Source: Hybos culiciformis (Eukaryota > Arthropoda > Insecta > Diptera > Hybotidae). Taken from it: a stretch of 64,000 bases of DNA. The translations under genes were made by a program, and so were the position numbers. The notes below the pieces were generated by a model. It made no database searches and was not told the DNA's origin. It was given only the letters and a program-made list of their open reading frames with translations. This document shows, one piece after another, positions 38,072-49,239 of this stretch. Each line of letters starts with the position of its first letter. The stretch's first letter is position 1. Where the stretch lies: assembly GCA_964007475.1 (NCBI GenBank), contig OZ023274.1:94373750-94437749 (forward strand). Direction: 5' to 3'.

Positions 38072-38159
38072 ATATAAATATTTGTTTATCGTGTTGAACA
38101 GATTCATGCCGTAACCTACGACCAATTTTGTTAAATTCGTCGAATCATTTAAAAATTAA
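38072..38159 (+). pseudogene. relic of a type-A LITAF C-terminal exon
   Basis: Following TTTCATTTTAG, the segment retains TTTGTTTATCGTGTTG, GATTCATGCCGTAA and TTCGTCGAATCAT. These align with the exon at 33914-34016 (GTTTGTTTACCGTATTG, GATTCATGCCGTAATG, TTCGTTGGATCAT). Substitutions and small deletions destroy the Cys codons and the frame. A hAT element sits 12 bp downstream. Confidence 0.75.
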
Positions 38160-38171
38160 TATGGATTCTTT

Positions 38172-38942
38172 TAGGGATTGCAAATTTCGACGAAAATAAA
38201 AAAATCGGAATTCGGAATTCGAAATTAAATATGTTCGGAATTCGGTCGAATTCCGAAATATTTTTATTTTTATTTTTTTTCTATACAAATAATAAAAATA
38301 ACTTATTTGAGATAATTCATTGTAATTTATTGCATAAAAAATACTTTTTTTAAAAATAAAAATGGAACATACTGTAAAATTATACCAAATTCAATTATTA
38401 CATATTATTACATAGTATTACATAAAACTATAGTATTTAAAATGAAATATAAACATAAAATTATTGTACACAAATTCAATTAGTACAGAAACATTCTAAT
38501 TTGGCATATCATTTAATTATAAAAAATATACAATATTGTTTTATTTGCCTAAAAGATGCTTTAAGGAAGCAGAGATCATTTAAAGCTGCGTCTCCGAGTC
38601 TCGAACGAACTTTTGTACAAAAGTTACCCGCAATTGAGAAGGATCGCTCAGACTCAACGCTCGATGGCGGAATCAAAATCAGAAATGAGTAGACGGACTC
38701 TAATATTTTGCCACAAACGCCGTTCTCTTCAAAGAATTTCATTTCAGATTTAATTTTTATAGAATTAGAATGTAGAATATTAATATGTACAGAAACGAAA
38801 ACACTATTTAAAAGTTGGAGAGAATACGAAAAAATAAATTTTAATTTCGGAATTCGCTGGGAAATTTTCGGAATTCGAAACTATATTTATGAAAACGAAT
38901 TCCGGAATTCTCGAATTTCGAATTTCGAATATGCAATCCCTA
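38172..38942. mobile_element. 771-bp internally deleted hAT element carrying a transposase fragment
   Basis: The ends are inverted repeats beginning TAGGGATTGCA and continuing into AT/CG-alternating TTCGGAATTCGG-type words at both termini. An exact 8-bp duplication, GATTCTTT, flanks it (38164-38171 and 38943-38950), diagnostic for hAT. The interior encodes the C-terminal dimerisation region of a hAT transposase on the minus strand (38509-38742). The element lies between the relic type-A exon and the promoter of the intact type-B LITAF gene. Confidence 0.9.
38509..38742 (-). pseudogene. hAT transposase C-terminal dimerisation domain fragment
   Basis: A 77-codon open frame holds LIPPSSVESERSFSIAGNFC followed by KVRSRLGDAALNDLCFLKA. 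This is the classic hAT C-terminal signature (S-x-E-R-x-F-S, R-x-x-L, L-C-F-L) used for dimerisation and active-site assembly. The N-terminal BED finger and the RNase H-like catalytic segments are absent, so it cannot transpose by itself. It is still open with no stop in the domain, which suggests a young deletion derivative. Confidence 0.85.
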
Positions 38943-39248
38943 GATTCTTTGTATATTTAAAGACTAAATAAAATTTATAATTTAATAATAAAATTGATTT
39001 TTTGATTAAGTAAGTTTTTGGAAGTTCAGAAAAAAAATTGAAATTGAATATTAAATTAAATATTAAATGTAAATAACAAATTTTTTTTAACATTAACAAA
39101 AATTCATACATAATTTTCATACATTATTTGTGTAATGAGTTTATAAATCAACAATAACAAAATACTGACGATAATTATGAATTACGAAATATCATGATGC
39201 AAAGTTAGGACCTTTATTATTTGTACACTTCCAGCTCCGGTAATGAAT

Positions 39249-39272
39249 AAGTGAAAGTTGCAAGCAGTGAAA
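39249..39272 (+). promoter_or_regulatory. conserved 24-bp block upstream of the type-B LITAF gene
   Basis: AAGTGAAAGTTGCAAGCAGT plus GAAA, about 75 bp before the ATG; counterpart of 36489-36512. A wider stretch around it (ATAATTATGAAT, AAATATCAT, AGCTCCGGT) also aligns with 36200-36580, showing that the promoter region was duplicated with the gene. Confidence 0.4.
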
Positions 39273-39346
39273 TTTTTTTTACAAAAAAGTATAAACAATT
39301 TCCAGGGATTTATTTGAATTCATAAATAAAAAAATAAGGAAAAAAA

Positions 39347-39883
39347 ATGCAAGAGACTCTTAAAAATTCATATCCTGTTCGTGTTCGATGTCCTTATTGT
39401 AATAATGTTATTGTAACAGATGTTGTGTATGAAGCATCACCTATGACGCACCTTTTAGCTTGTATTTTATTAATCGTGTAAGTACAGTAAACATATATTT
39501 TTTTTATTTTATCGAGAGCTTCTCCAATATCTCTAAGTAATGGCACATAGAAATAAGTATAAAAGATCCTCGGTTACAAATAAAACTTTCGTAAATATTT
39601 GTATAAGTTCCAAAAAAATACATAAATATTTTGATATAATGATTTATTTTTTTTTAGACTCAATTAAATGTGCGTAAAAAATTACATAATGAAAAAGAAT
39701 AATTTTTTTTTTATAGGATGGTCACCATCCCAAAATTTTTATTGTAAAACTTTAATAAAATTGCTAGAAAAATTATATCTTTTCAGATTCTTCCCATGTT
39801 CTTGCTTACCATATTTCTTTTGTCGTGGTGTTTCCCATTATTGTCCCCATTGCAGAGAATTGATTTCGCAAAGATTTTACTAA
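39347..39883 (+). CDS. short LITAF-domain protein, complete (type B)
   Basis: Exons 39347-39477 and 39787-39883, phase-2 GT-AG intron at the family position. The 75-residue product starts MQETLKNSYPVRVRCPYC, then VVYEASPMTHLLACILL, the hydrophobic FFPCSCLPYFFC segment, HYCPHC and a basic tail ending QRFY. Both zinc knuckles are present. The usual GSY/GxY end is replaced by RELISQRFY. The start is the first ATG in frame and aligns with the mutated ATT of the pseudogene at 36585. An AATAAA signal follows near 39962. Predicted role as for other short members: zinc-stabilised monotopic protein of endo-lysosomal membranes. Confidence 0.9.
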
Positions 39884-41484
39884 TGATAACATAAAAATTA
39901 ATTCTGTAACTTTAAAATTAATTATATTTTTAAAATTTACTGTTTCTATAGATGAGTCGAAATAAAGTTGAATTTTTGTTGAGTTGAACCCTTGTGGTGA
40001 ATATTACTTTAATAGTGCCCTTTTCGAGGATAAGTCATTATTGAGATATTTGTCTAAACCAAATTCGTTATAAAGTATATACTCGAGTAGAATGAGGAAT
40101 GTTTTTGAACTTAAAATTTAGGTAAAAAAAATAGAGCATTGCTTTATGGTTTAATGTGTTATTTTACACAAAATGTAAGGAGTCAATACAATAGATTAAG
40201 ATTTGTGGAATATGGAGAAGTTTATTTGGTAATCTTTTTACAAAATAATAAAATTGTGTAACCTAAAATTTGGAATTATTACTTGTCAGATCTAAGAGCG
40301 CTTATACATAAGGTTTTTTGTTATAGTAATAGTACGAGCAAAATAGATTTTAATTTATTTTATTTATTATCATATAATTTACATGTTTCCTTAATCTTAG
40401 GTAAATATTACTTAAAATATTACAGAGTTTAGCTTATATGCTTATCTACTGATTTATTCTTAGAAAGAGAAAAAAACAACATAATAGATAGAGAATAATA
40501 CATATGTAAAAGGAAAAGTTGAAAAACCTTCTATTGATTTTTGAGCAAAATAGATATTCTAATCATTTTTTATTTGTAATCATCATTGTCAGTGAGAATT
40601 TCTAAATTACAACCTATAATCACAAAGATCATATTTATTTTTTGAAAACGTATTCAGCTGCATACTACACCACTCACCTAACATTATGATATCTTGAAAA
40701 TTTTGGTTCATCTTCGCGTTATGGCATCTTCATTTCGAATAGAAAGAAAATATATCATTTTGATTTGTATAGGATAGGCATATAATTTGACAAATTGAAA
40801 TTCAATGGAATTATCACCCAGAGATAAGATAGAAAGTTTTTTGAATTTATCGCCAGCTCGAAATGTTGCTTTTAGTCAGAAGCTCTAATTGTGTTCATTC
40901 TGATAAAAATTATACGGGGCTATTTGTTTTTTTTTTTTTACAGTCCTTTCTAGCTTGTATCCCCGAATTGTTTATTTATTCGATCACGAAACTTCCAAAA
41001 TTTTATTCTCATATTCTATTTTAATAAAATAAAATCAATGACTGTAATATTTAATTTCAAGTTTCAAATTTATTTTCATAAGATTTTTACGATCGATTTT
41101 GTTCAGTTGATGATAATAACAATCTACCTAAAGTGCAGAGACAACTAGCATTAAATCGATAAGAACATTGCTTGTGAAAGAACAAAGGTAATAACAAAGT
41201 TAATAAATGAGACAGCTTAATATTTTTAATATTTAATTTTTAGTAGTTCCAGCTTTTAACGATTTTTAAGAAAGCAAAATTTCATGACTGTTTTTTCTTT
41301 TTATTTCAATTAAAACAAATTATATAAAATTTATAAATTATTAAAAAAAATCAATGTACACATAAATGTATCATCAAAATCAATTATACAAAATTCAATC
41401 ATTATTTTCTAAAATATTAAATAAGTCATTGTCAACATTTTTATAAATTCTTGTTTTCATTTATTTTATTTTATTTTTTGGAAA
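39884..41484. other. intergenic, no gene seen
   Basis: AT-rich DNA with the polyadenylation region of the preceding gene at its start. No exon, repeat or RNA was recognised. Confidence 0.5.
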
Positions 41485-41852
41485 ATGAATAATTGTAATA
41501 ATTGTAGAGACTATTCCTCTTGTTGTGAAAGTTCGGCATCAAATTATGTTAGGTCAGTTCAAGTTGGACTACATCCAGTACGTTTGACTTGTCCGCACTG
41601 TTGTAAAAGTATTCAAACATTTGTAGTTTCAACACCATCAGTTCTCACACATGCTACAGCATTTATAATGTGCTTTTTTTGGTAAATATTATTAGGCATG
41701 GACATGAAATTTTTATAAAATTTTAATTAAACTTATTTTTCAGTTTCATACCCTGCAGTTTACTTCCTTATTTATGTGGTTCTTGTAATTATGCTGATCA
41801 TTATTGTCCCAACTGTAGGCAGTATGTTGGAAGTTATGGATATACTTGTTAA
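41485..41852 (+). CDS. LITAF-domain protein with Cys/Ser-rich leader, complete
   Basis: Exons 41485-41681 and 41744-41852 with a 62-bp phase-2 intron, the shortest in the cluster. The 101-residue product has an unusual leader, MNNCNNCRDYSSCCESSASN, then LTCPHC, VVSTPSVLTHATAFIMC, the hydrophobic FIPCSLLPYLC segment, HYCPNC and GSYGYTC. The domain is complete, but the normally basic stretch before the helix lacks most charged residues. The Cys-rich leader could be an extra metal site or acylation target (inference). AATAAA lies about 15 bases after the stop. No PPxY. Confidence 0.92.
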
Positions 41853-43398
41853 AATATTTTTAGAAATAAACAACTAGGAATTAAAAAAATAAACAACTAT
41901 ATTATGATATTAAAGATAAATTAAATTATCTCAAAGTATATGAACATTTTTTATTTGTTGCTAATTTGATTTGCATAGATATGAATTAATTTAAAAATAT
42001 AGAATAGTATGTACCTCATAAATGAAGTATGAGGCTCATTGAACTACAACATTTCCAGAATTTAATATCTAATAGTTTTTTAAGCATTATAATTTACAAA
42101 TGAATTTACCATTGAACTTGAATTTGGGAATCGAGAACTTTCTTTTCAACAACAGTCTATCAGATACGATTACTAGAAGAATATTAATCAAGAGCCAAAA
42201 TAATATTGGTCAAATTCTCACGCTGTGATACTCCTATGTTGTCTTTCGAAATTTTTGGTCCGTCAAAGTATCGGATACTTAGTTCAGATGGGAGTCAAAA
42301 TTTTCTAGCGTGTCATGCGTATCTCAAATTTGGTTTTCACGTTGGAATTTAAAAAAAATACCTCATTTCTTAATGTACAGAGCTGCTTATCGCTATTTCC
42401 CACTTAACGTATTCTTTGAGATTTGTAGAATCGAATCACATACAAATTTTCATCGAAATATTTACTATAGTCCCAGTGCTCCAATCGCACGCTAAACATT
42501 TTTCACATTCTTTTAATTGGCTTCTACTCATATTTACAAATAATTTTCATGAAAACACGTTTTCAACCTCTGATTTAAATCGTTTGGAACATTTGGCGCC
42601 TTAATAAAATTTTACCAACATAAGCCATTATAGGGATTATATTAAACTTAAGCGAAAATGACCAATAAACAAACTTTACATGGCATATTTTGGAATTCTA
42701 GCGGTCGAAGTCGCACTTCTAATAAACATTTGAACTAGAGAGTGCGAATTGTAACTAAATAAGCAAAAAAAAAAAGTTTTATAAGAACAAAATTTTTAAA
42801 TATTTATTAGATTTTTGCTTAACTAACATAAAAATAACATAATATTTACTTTTTTTTTTATGTTGAACATAATAATAAAATATTATCACAAATTTTAAAA
42901 AAATTATAATTATATAAATTAGTTTATTATTTTCATACAAAAATTTGTGTATTGCATAAGAAAATTAATGTATTTTTATTTTGGTATTCTTTAATTTTTT
43001 TTGATAAATATCATTACACTTAATTTAATATATTAATTTATCCACATCAATATAAAGAAGTTAATAAAAATACGTATTATTATGGCTACAATAAAGTTTA
43101 TAACTTTTATAATTTGGTGTAATTTTATATTTTTGGTTTTTTAATTTTTTTCTATAAAAGATAAATATTTTTTTTCTTAATTATTAATATCTTAGAATTA
43201 AAATGTTTTTTATTTTTTAACGATACGACAATTAAAAATAAAATAAAAATTATATTATACTATGTAACTTGAGCTTTTTTCCCTTAGGCACTACACGGTA
43301 AAACTTTATATACATACTTTGAATTCTAAAATATTAATTTTCATATATATGCTTCAAATTAGTATATTGATTTTTACATAAGAAGCCAGATAAAATTT
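41853..43398. other. intergenic, possible dispersed repeat
   Basis: No exon with splice support. The stretch 42016-42495 contains words shared with 21790-21965 (CATAAATGAAGTATG, and AATTTTCATCGAAAT versus AATTTTCGTCGAAAT), suggesting two diverged copies of one repeat family. Frames of about 60 codons at 42310-42604 show no domain. Confidence 0.45.
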
Positions 43399-45133
43399 TT
43401 AATTATGATAAGCTCCAATAAAAGATCTGCAATTTGGACAATAATGATTCGCGTTCTGGCAATCATCAACACAATATGGAACACATGTGCAGGGCCAACT
43501 AAAAATATTAATAAATTTTTTATTATTAGTACTTGTATTTATTATTAGTAGATATATTATTAGTATATTTAAACAAACTTAATGTATGATATAGATTTTA
43601 AGTTAGAAATATTATCGTATTACGTATTACTTATTTTTTATCTCTAGTCCGTTTAAGTGGGCGGCGGAAATAGGTCGGTTTAGATCGGTATGGATCACAT
43701 GATTGTAAAAACAGTGAAAATTAATGATAATTTTTTTTCGTATATTTCATAAGATATTCAATTTTAATGGATTGAAAATTTTTTTTTATAAAAATAAAAA
43801 TATTTTCTTGTGATAAGAACTTTCAAGTTTTCTTTGGGTAAATTTTTTGTATTTATAGGGATTTTTTTTTTTAAATAAATACAATGAATCATTCATTCTT
43901 CATGCCTTGAGCACAGCTAATACCACAAAGCGAATTTTGAGCTACCGTAAAAACCGATTTTCTGCGTTATTTCTTATTTATTTTAAATAAAAATTATGAA
44001 AAACGAAGATTAATATTTTATTGATTTTTTGTAAAAAGAATTTCTTAAAATTATTTCATAATTAATTAGAAAACTGAATTTATTTTTTTTTTGCTCCAGA
44101 AAGCATTGACTACGTCACAAAATAATTTTTTTGTTTCTTTTTCACAGCGCGTCTTTTGCATCGAAATTTGGTTTTGCTACATTTTTCTGTCACAATCATA
44201 TTATAAAAAAAAACAAAAGCAGTTGTTTGCAGTTGATTTTTTTGCTTTCAGGTAAAATTAGCTGTGAACAGGTTTCCGGAACATTCCTTCAAAAATTGCT
44301 TTGCGGTATTAGCTGTGCTCAAGGCATCAACGTTTTCAGTGCATTCAAGTGTTTCATTTTCAATAACAAAAAACTATATAATTTTATTTTTACAACTAAT
44401 TTTTTTTTTTAGAAAATCAATATTCATTTATATTAAAAAAAAACAAATTACTTATTTATTAGTTTCATAATAAAGTTAATATAAGGTTTGAGCAAATAAT
44501 AAAATATAATTATTATTTTTGGTTAATCTATACGTAATGATTGAAAAAACTCTCTTAATCACTTGCGACTGAAGAAATTATTATTATTTTTTTTAAGACT
44601 GAGTAAAACAAAACTAAATAAATTTAACAAGTTTAACAAGTTCCTTTCTATGTATAAAAATTTACAAACACTGTGTTTTTTACTTTAACTCATGATTTTC
44701 CGTCAACAAAAAAATAAATTAAAAATTAATATTGTAAAAAAACAAAGAATTAAAATCACACTTACCACAACAATAATAAAATTATTGCCATTAAATGTGT
44801 TTTAGTTGAAGGTTCATGTTTGACGTCTGTTCTAATTTCGGCATGACATGAGGGACAAATTATAACCATAGGATCTGGGCCAATTTGAATAGGAGCTGCT
44901 TGTATTATAATTGGTTGAATTTGTGGTGCTTCAATTTTTGGTTCATACTGCCCGTGGTTCGGTGGTGCATTTGGATATCCACTGGATTGCGGATATGGAT
45001 ATCCGGATGTTGGTGGTGCTACAAAACCAATATTTTGTGGATATCCACTTGATGTTGTTTGATGTGGATAAGATGAATTCAATTCTGAATATGGTGGCGG
45101 ATTTTCGGTGATATTTACCTTTTGTGAATCCAT
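43399..45133 (-). CDS. LITAF-domain protein with PPPY-containing N-terminal arm
   Basis: Exons 45133-44766 and 43498-43399, phase-2 GT-AG intron. The 155-residue product starts MDSQKVNITENPPPYSELN; PPPY is the motif by which LITAF/SIMPLE binds WW domains of Nedd4-type ubiquitin ligases. The arm (residues 1-85) is rich in Pro, Tyr, Gln and Gly with repeated SGYP units and an IQPIIIQAAPIQIGPDP linker. The domain follows: CPSC, HEPSTKTHLMAIILLLL, then CWPCTCVPYC, HYCPNC and a GAYHN tail. Earlier in-frame start codons exist, but MDSQ is the first that gives a typical LITAF N-terminus. The intron holds an inverted repeat (43903-44326). A retrotransposon lies about 300 bp upstream of the start, oriented away. 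Confidence 0.93.
43903..44326. repeat. inverted repeat with 37-bp arms in a LITAF intron
   Basis: Arms 43903-43939 and 44290-44326 (start TGCCTTGAGCACAGCTAATA) are complementary with three mismatches, enclosing 350 bp. A related single arm is at 30547-30590, so this is likely a MITE family. No clear target duplication seen. Confidence 0.75.
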
Positions 45134-45441
45134 TTTCTTTTGGTTCAAATTAATTATGCTTTTGTGAAAAATTTTCTTTTTCTTGCGTCTGCTCAAATGT
45201 AAAGTTAACTTTATACTGAAATATTTTTCTAGAGTGATAAAAATATCTATAAGTACAATATATACCAATACAAGAACAAGCTGGAAAAAAAAGTATAGGA
45301 AATAAAAAAAAAAAAAAACCCAACAGGGTGTTTAGTACATTTTTGTACACATTTTCTGTTACAATTTGAATTCTATACCATTCAGTGATAATTGGTAATA
45401 TTTAAAACAGATTAAATAAAACTAAAGTTTGTTTATTGATT

Positions 45442-48400
45442 CAACAAAACTCTGAGCGCAACAAAACTCTGGTCTCAAGTAAAAGTTCAGGTAGCCAAAA
45501 TCAAATTCAAAAAAACTTAATCGCTTGTCCCTTTACTACCAGAATGTAAGGGGGCTGCGTACTATTTTGAATCAAGTTTTTATCGCTTCGCAATCACTAC
45601 CGTTTGGTGTTTTTGCTTTTTCGGAAACCTGGATTCATTCTGGTATCCGAGATAGTGAATTATTCAGCGATGGTTTTCAGGTTTTTAGGAGAGACAGACA
45701 TTCCTCCATGTCTGGTTCAGCTCCCGTTGGTGGGGGCGTCCTTTTGGCGGTTAGGGATTGTTTTGAAGCGTCGGAGATTAAAATCCAGTCTTCGCTTTCC
45801 TTGGAGATGATTTGCGTTAGGGTTAAATTATCTAAGTTTTCATTGTATATATTAAACTGTTATTTACCTCCTAATTCGTCCGTTGAAGTATATGAAGACT
45901 TTTGTAATTGTGTGTCCTCTTTATCGGCTGGTTTGTGCCCGGAGGATGAGATAGTAATTGTGGGAGATTTTAATCTGCCTAACTTGTGTTGGACTCCGTC
46001 TGAGTCCAATTCAAATTATTTAATTCCTACTAACTGTGCTTCAGCTAGTGAATGCTGCTTCACTGACGGCATTTTCTCTAACTCCCTTTATCAGGTTTCT
46101 GAAGTAAAGAACTCAAGTGGAAAGCAGCTAGATTTGGTGTTTTCCTCTGACCCTGATGGTATGATGGTTGATTCGGCAGTGGTTAATGTTGTAAAAATTG
46201 ATGTTCACCACCCTCCTATATCGCTTTTGTTTGATTTTGATAACTTTATCGAACCAAAATACAGTTCTACCTATCGCTTTGATTTCAGGAGAACTGATTT
46301 TGAGTTGTTGAGGTTTCATTTGCTTTCTAATGAATTTCAATCATGTTTAAACTCACAAAATTTTATGCTTAGTCTTGAAAACTTTTATAGTTTCTTATAT
46401 TCTTATTTCACACTGACGGTGCCGTTAGTAAAAGTAAGGGACCCTTCTGGAGCCCCCCCTTGGTTGAATAAACATCTTAGGGCATTAAGAAATAAGAAGA
46501 ATAATGCTTGGAGGAAGTATGCCCATTCACAACTGTTGGTCGATTACATTTCCTTTAGATCCTTATTTCAAGAGTTTAAAATTCAACTCGAAGTATCTTA
46601 CAATAATTATGTTGCATCAATTGGTGCTGGCTTATTTTCGAATGCCAAGGGATTCTGGCGGTTTATTAATATTAAGAAGAAAAGTGATAATTTTCCACCT
46701 TCTCTGAGCTTAAATGGAGTCAGCTCCACCGACTCCTATGTCATCTCAAATTTTTTTGGTTCATTTTTTTCAGAAACATACTCGTCTCAGTCCAGTTTTC
46801 AAGTTGACCCCGATTATTTTGACTATTTAAATTCACTTCCCAAAACTTCACTAAATTCCTTTTCAATTGACGAGTCCATAATTTCAGATTTGTCTAAATG
46901 TCTTGATGATGACTGCTCGCCTGGGCCAGATGGCCTTCCGGCTATTGTTATAAAGTTTTGTAGCAACGAACTTTCTTTTCTTATTTCTTTATTATTCAAA
47001 ATGTCACTTCGGTGCTCGATTTTTCCTGACATATGGAAAACCTCTTTCATAAGACCATTTCACAAGAGTGGCTCTAAAAATGATGTCAGGAATTATAGAC
47101 CCATAGCTAAGCTTTCAGCCCTCCCAAAATTGTTTGAGAAGGTTCTAATTGACCAATTGTTATTCCATTGTAGAGGTTTTTTAATGGATTTTCAACACGG
47201 CTTCTTGAAGGGCAAGTCTACTACGACCAGTTTAATGGAGATCGTATCTGACTCGTACTCGAATATGGAGAGAGGACGTCAAACTGATGTCATTTACACT
47301 GACTTTAGTAAGGCTTTTGATGTTCTCTCCCATGATTTGATTTTATTTAAGTTGGAGCGTCTTGGCTTCCCAGAATTTTTTTTTGAAATGGATTAAGGAA
47401 TATCTGGAGGGTCGTAGTTATATAGTGCAGTTCAGATCTGCAATTTCGACCCCTTTTTATGCCACCTCTGGAGTTCCCCAGGGAAGTCATCTTGGTCCAC
47501 TTTTATTTATTGTTGCGGTGAATGATGTTGCTTTGATTCTGAACAGGTGTAAGGTTAATGCGTACGCCGATGATATGAAGATTTATAGATTAATTACAGA
47601 CATGTCAGATTGTAGCTTGTTACAGACAGAACTGAATAATTTCAATATATGGTGTAAGCAAAATAACTTAGTATTGAATACTAAAAAATGTCAGATTATC
47701 TCATTTCATCGTAAGTTGCGCCCTGTAGTGTTTAATTATAGCATTGATGGTTGCAGTGTTGAAAGAGTTCAAGTTGTCAAAGATCTTGGAGTCCATTGTG
47801 ACTCAAAGCTTAATTTTAAATTTCACTACAACAACATTTCTATGAAGGCAAATTCTATGACTGGATTTGTTAAGAGACGGGCAAAGGAATTCAATGATTA
47901 TGGTGTCACTCGCTCACTATTTATTACGTTGGTTCGGCCGATTTTGGAATATTCAAGCCAGGTATGGTCTCCTCACTTTGCGGTTGATATCTCTCGAATT
48001 GAGTCCGTTCAGAGAAGGTTTTCAGCATTCGCATTAAAGGGCATGCCCTTGATGGTTGCAGAGTTGGAACGGGGTGTAGTATTTTCATATGGTGAAAGAC
48101 TGAATTTACTGAGCCTTCACTCATTGGAGAAGAGAAGGAAAATTTCAGATATTGTTTTCGTTCATCAGCTCGTACAGGGTGTTGTTTTATCACCGTCCCT
48201 TCTTAACAAGGTGAAGTTTCGTGTTGTGGTACGTTCTCTTAGGAGGGTTGATTTGTTTTTGGTGGAGAGTCACCGAACATCCTACGGCAGGTCGGAGCCA
48301 ATGTCCAGAATGCTAGGTCTGGCTAATGCGTGTGGGGACATTTTTGATTTTAATATTGGTAAAACATCATTGAAGAGGAAATTGTGTTCATTAGATGAGT

Positions 48401-48668
48401 GAGGATTGGTCTTGACGGTGGGAATAAAATGATTTTTCTCTGTATTCTTTATTAGAACACTATTTTATATTGAATTTTATTAAATTGTAAATGAAAATTT
48501 TATTATTTGTGATATTTGTAATGTTTATATAGGTAGTTTTTTTATTATTTCAAATGTAATGGTGATATTTTTCGTAAAATCTTTGTTATATATATAAGGT
48601 TCTTGTAAATTATTATTATTGTATATTGAATATTTTGTAAACTAAACATTAGCTCGTCTTGAGTTGAA

Positions 48669-48703
<35 letters not shown>

Positions 48704-48704
48704 A
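45442..48704 (+). mobile_element. non-LTR retrotransposon (jockey/CR1-like), 5'-truncated, with TAAA tail
   Basis: Coding for an apurinic-type endonuclease and reverse transcriptase (45525-48402) is followed by about 260 bp of 3' UTR and a run of about nine AAAT units (48667-48704), as is usual for CR1/jockey-group elements. No first open reading frame (gag-like) precedes the endonuclease, so the copy is probably truncated at the 5' end. The true left border is uncertain. A 17-bp tandem duplication at 45442-45475 marks the start of the atypical sequence. It is visibly GC-richer than its surroundings, consistent with recent insertion. Confidence 0.88.
45525..48402 (+). pseudogene. endonuclease-reverse transcriptase polyprotein with one frameshift
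   Basis: The first frame (45525-47396) gives the endonuclease: LYYQNVRGLR, FSETW, IVGDFN and VHHPPI carry the catalytic Asn, Glu, Asp/Asn and His positions. It continues into the RT fingers, GPDGLPAIVIKFC and FPDIWKTSFIRPFHKSG, then VIYTDFSKAFD. At a run of nine T (47376-47384) the reading shifts; with eight T the text would continue through FPEFFLKWIKEYLEG. The second frame (47362-48402) then has SGVPQGSHLGPLLF, the catalytic AYADD, LGVHCDSKLNF and LEYSSQVWSP, and ends at TGA. The endonuclease start is a TTG in the given frame with no upstream ATG, so the 5' end is truncated. Apart from the single T no other break was noticed. Confidence 0.88.
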
Positions 48705-49239
48705 TTGCATCTACGATTTTATAGGAAATTAATTTTTGTGATTATTCTAGTATTTTACTTTTCCTTTAAAGTATTGGATTTATTTTTCGTGACTTCAACA
48801 ACTAATATAAATAAATTATATTCATGAGGTGATGAGCCTAAAATATTGTAACAATGGTTCTTAGTGATAAATGTTCCGAAATAATCCGAATAAGGTTTTT
48901 AGGGGAAAACAATGGAAAATTCTTCCGAAAAATTGGAAAATTCGGGTAAAAAGTGAAAATTCTTTTTGTATGAACTCAAGACCATAACCATAATATTAAT
49001 TAAAATATTATAATGATAGATTTACAAAATTATTGACAGAGGCACCATGTATTTTGTCATTAATACTGGTTGAAATGTATTTGTATATAAATTTAATACT
49101 TTGATTCTTTGATAAACACGTAAAAAAATACTTAGAGCGATTCTTAAAAAAAAATCATGAGTATAGTATTAAAATTTAATTAAACGCTTATAAAAACTAA
49201 ATTAGTATAATGTTGTTCATTATTTTTAATTATCGTACT
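48705..49239. other. spacer, nothing recognised
   Basis: AT-rich DNA between two mobile elements, no exon or repeat recognised. Confidence 0.5.

Noticed and set aside
44911..45111. Plus-strand frame opposite the LITAF N-terminal exon
   Set aside because: Antisense shadow of the Pro/Tyr-rich arm.
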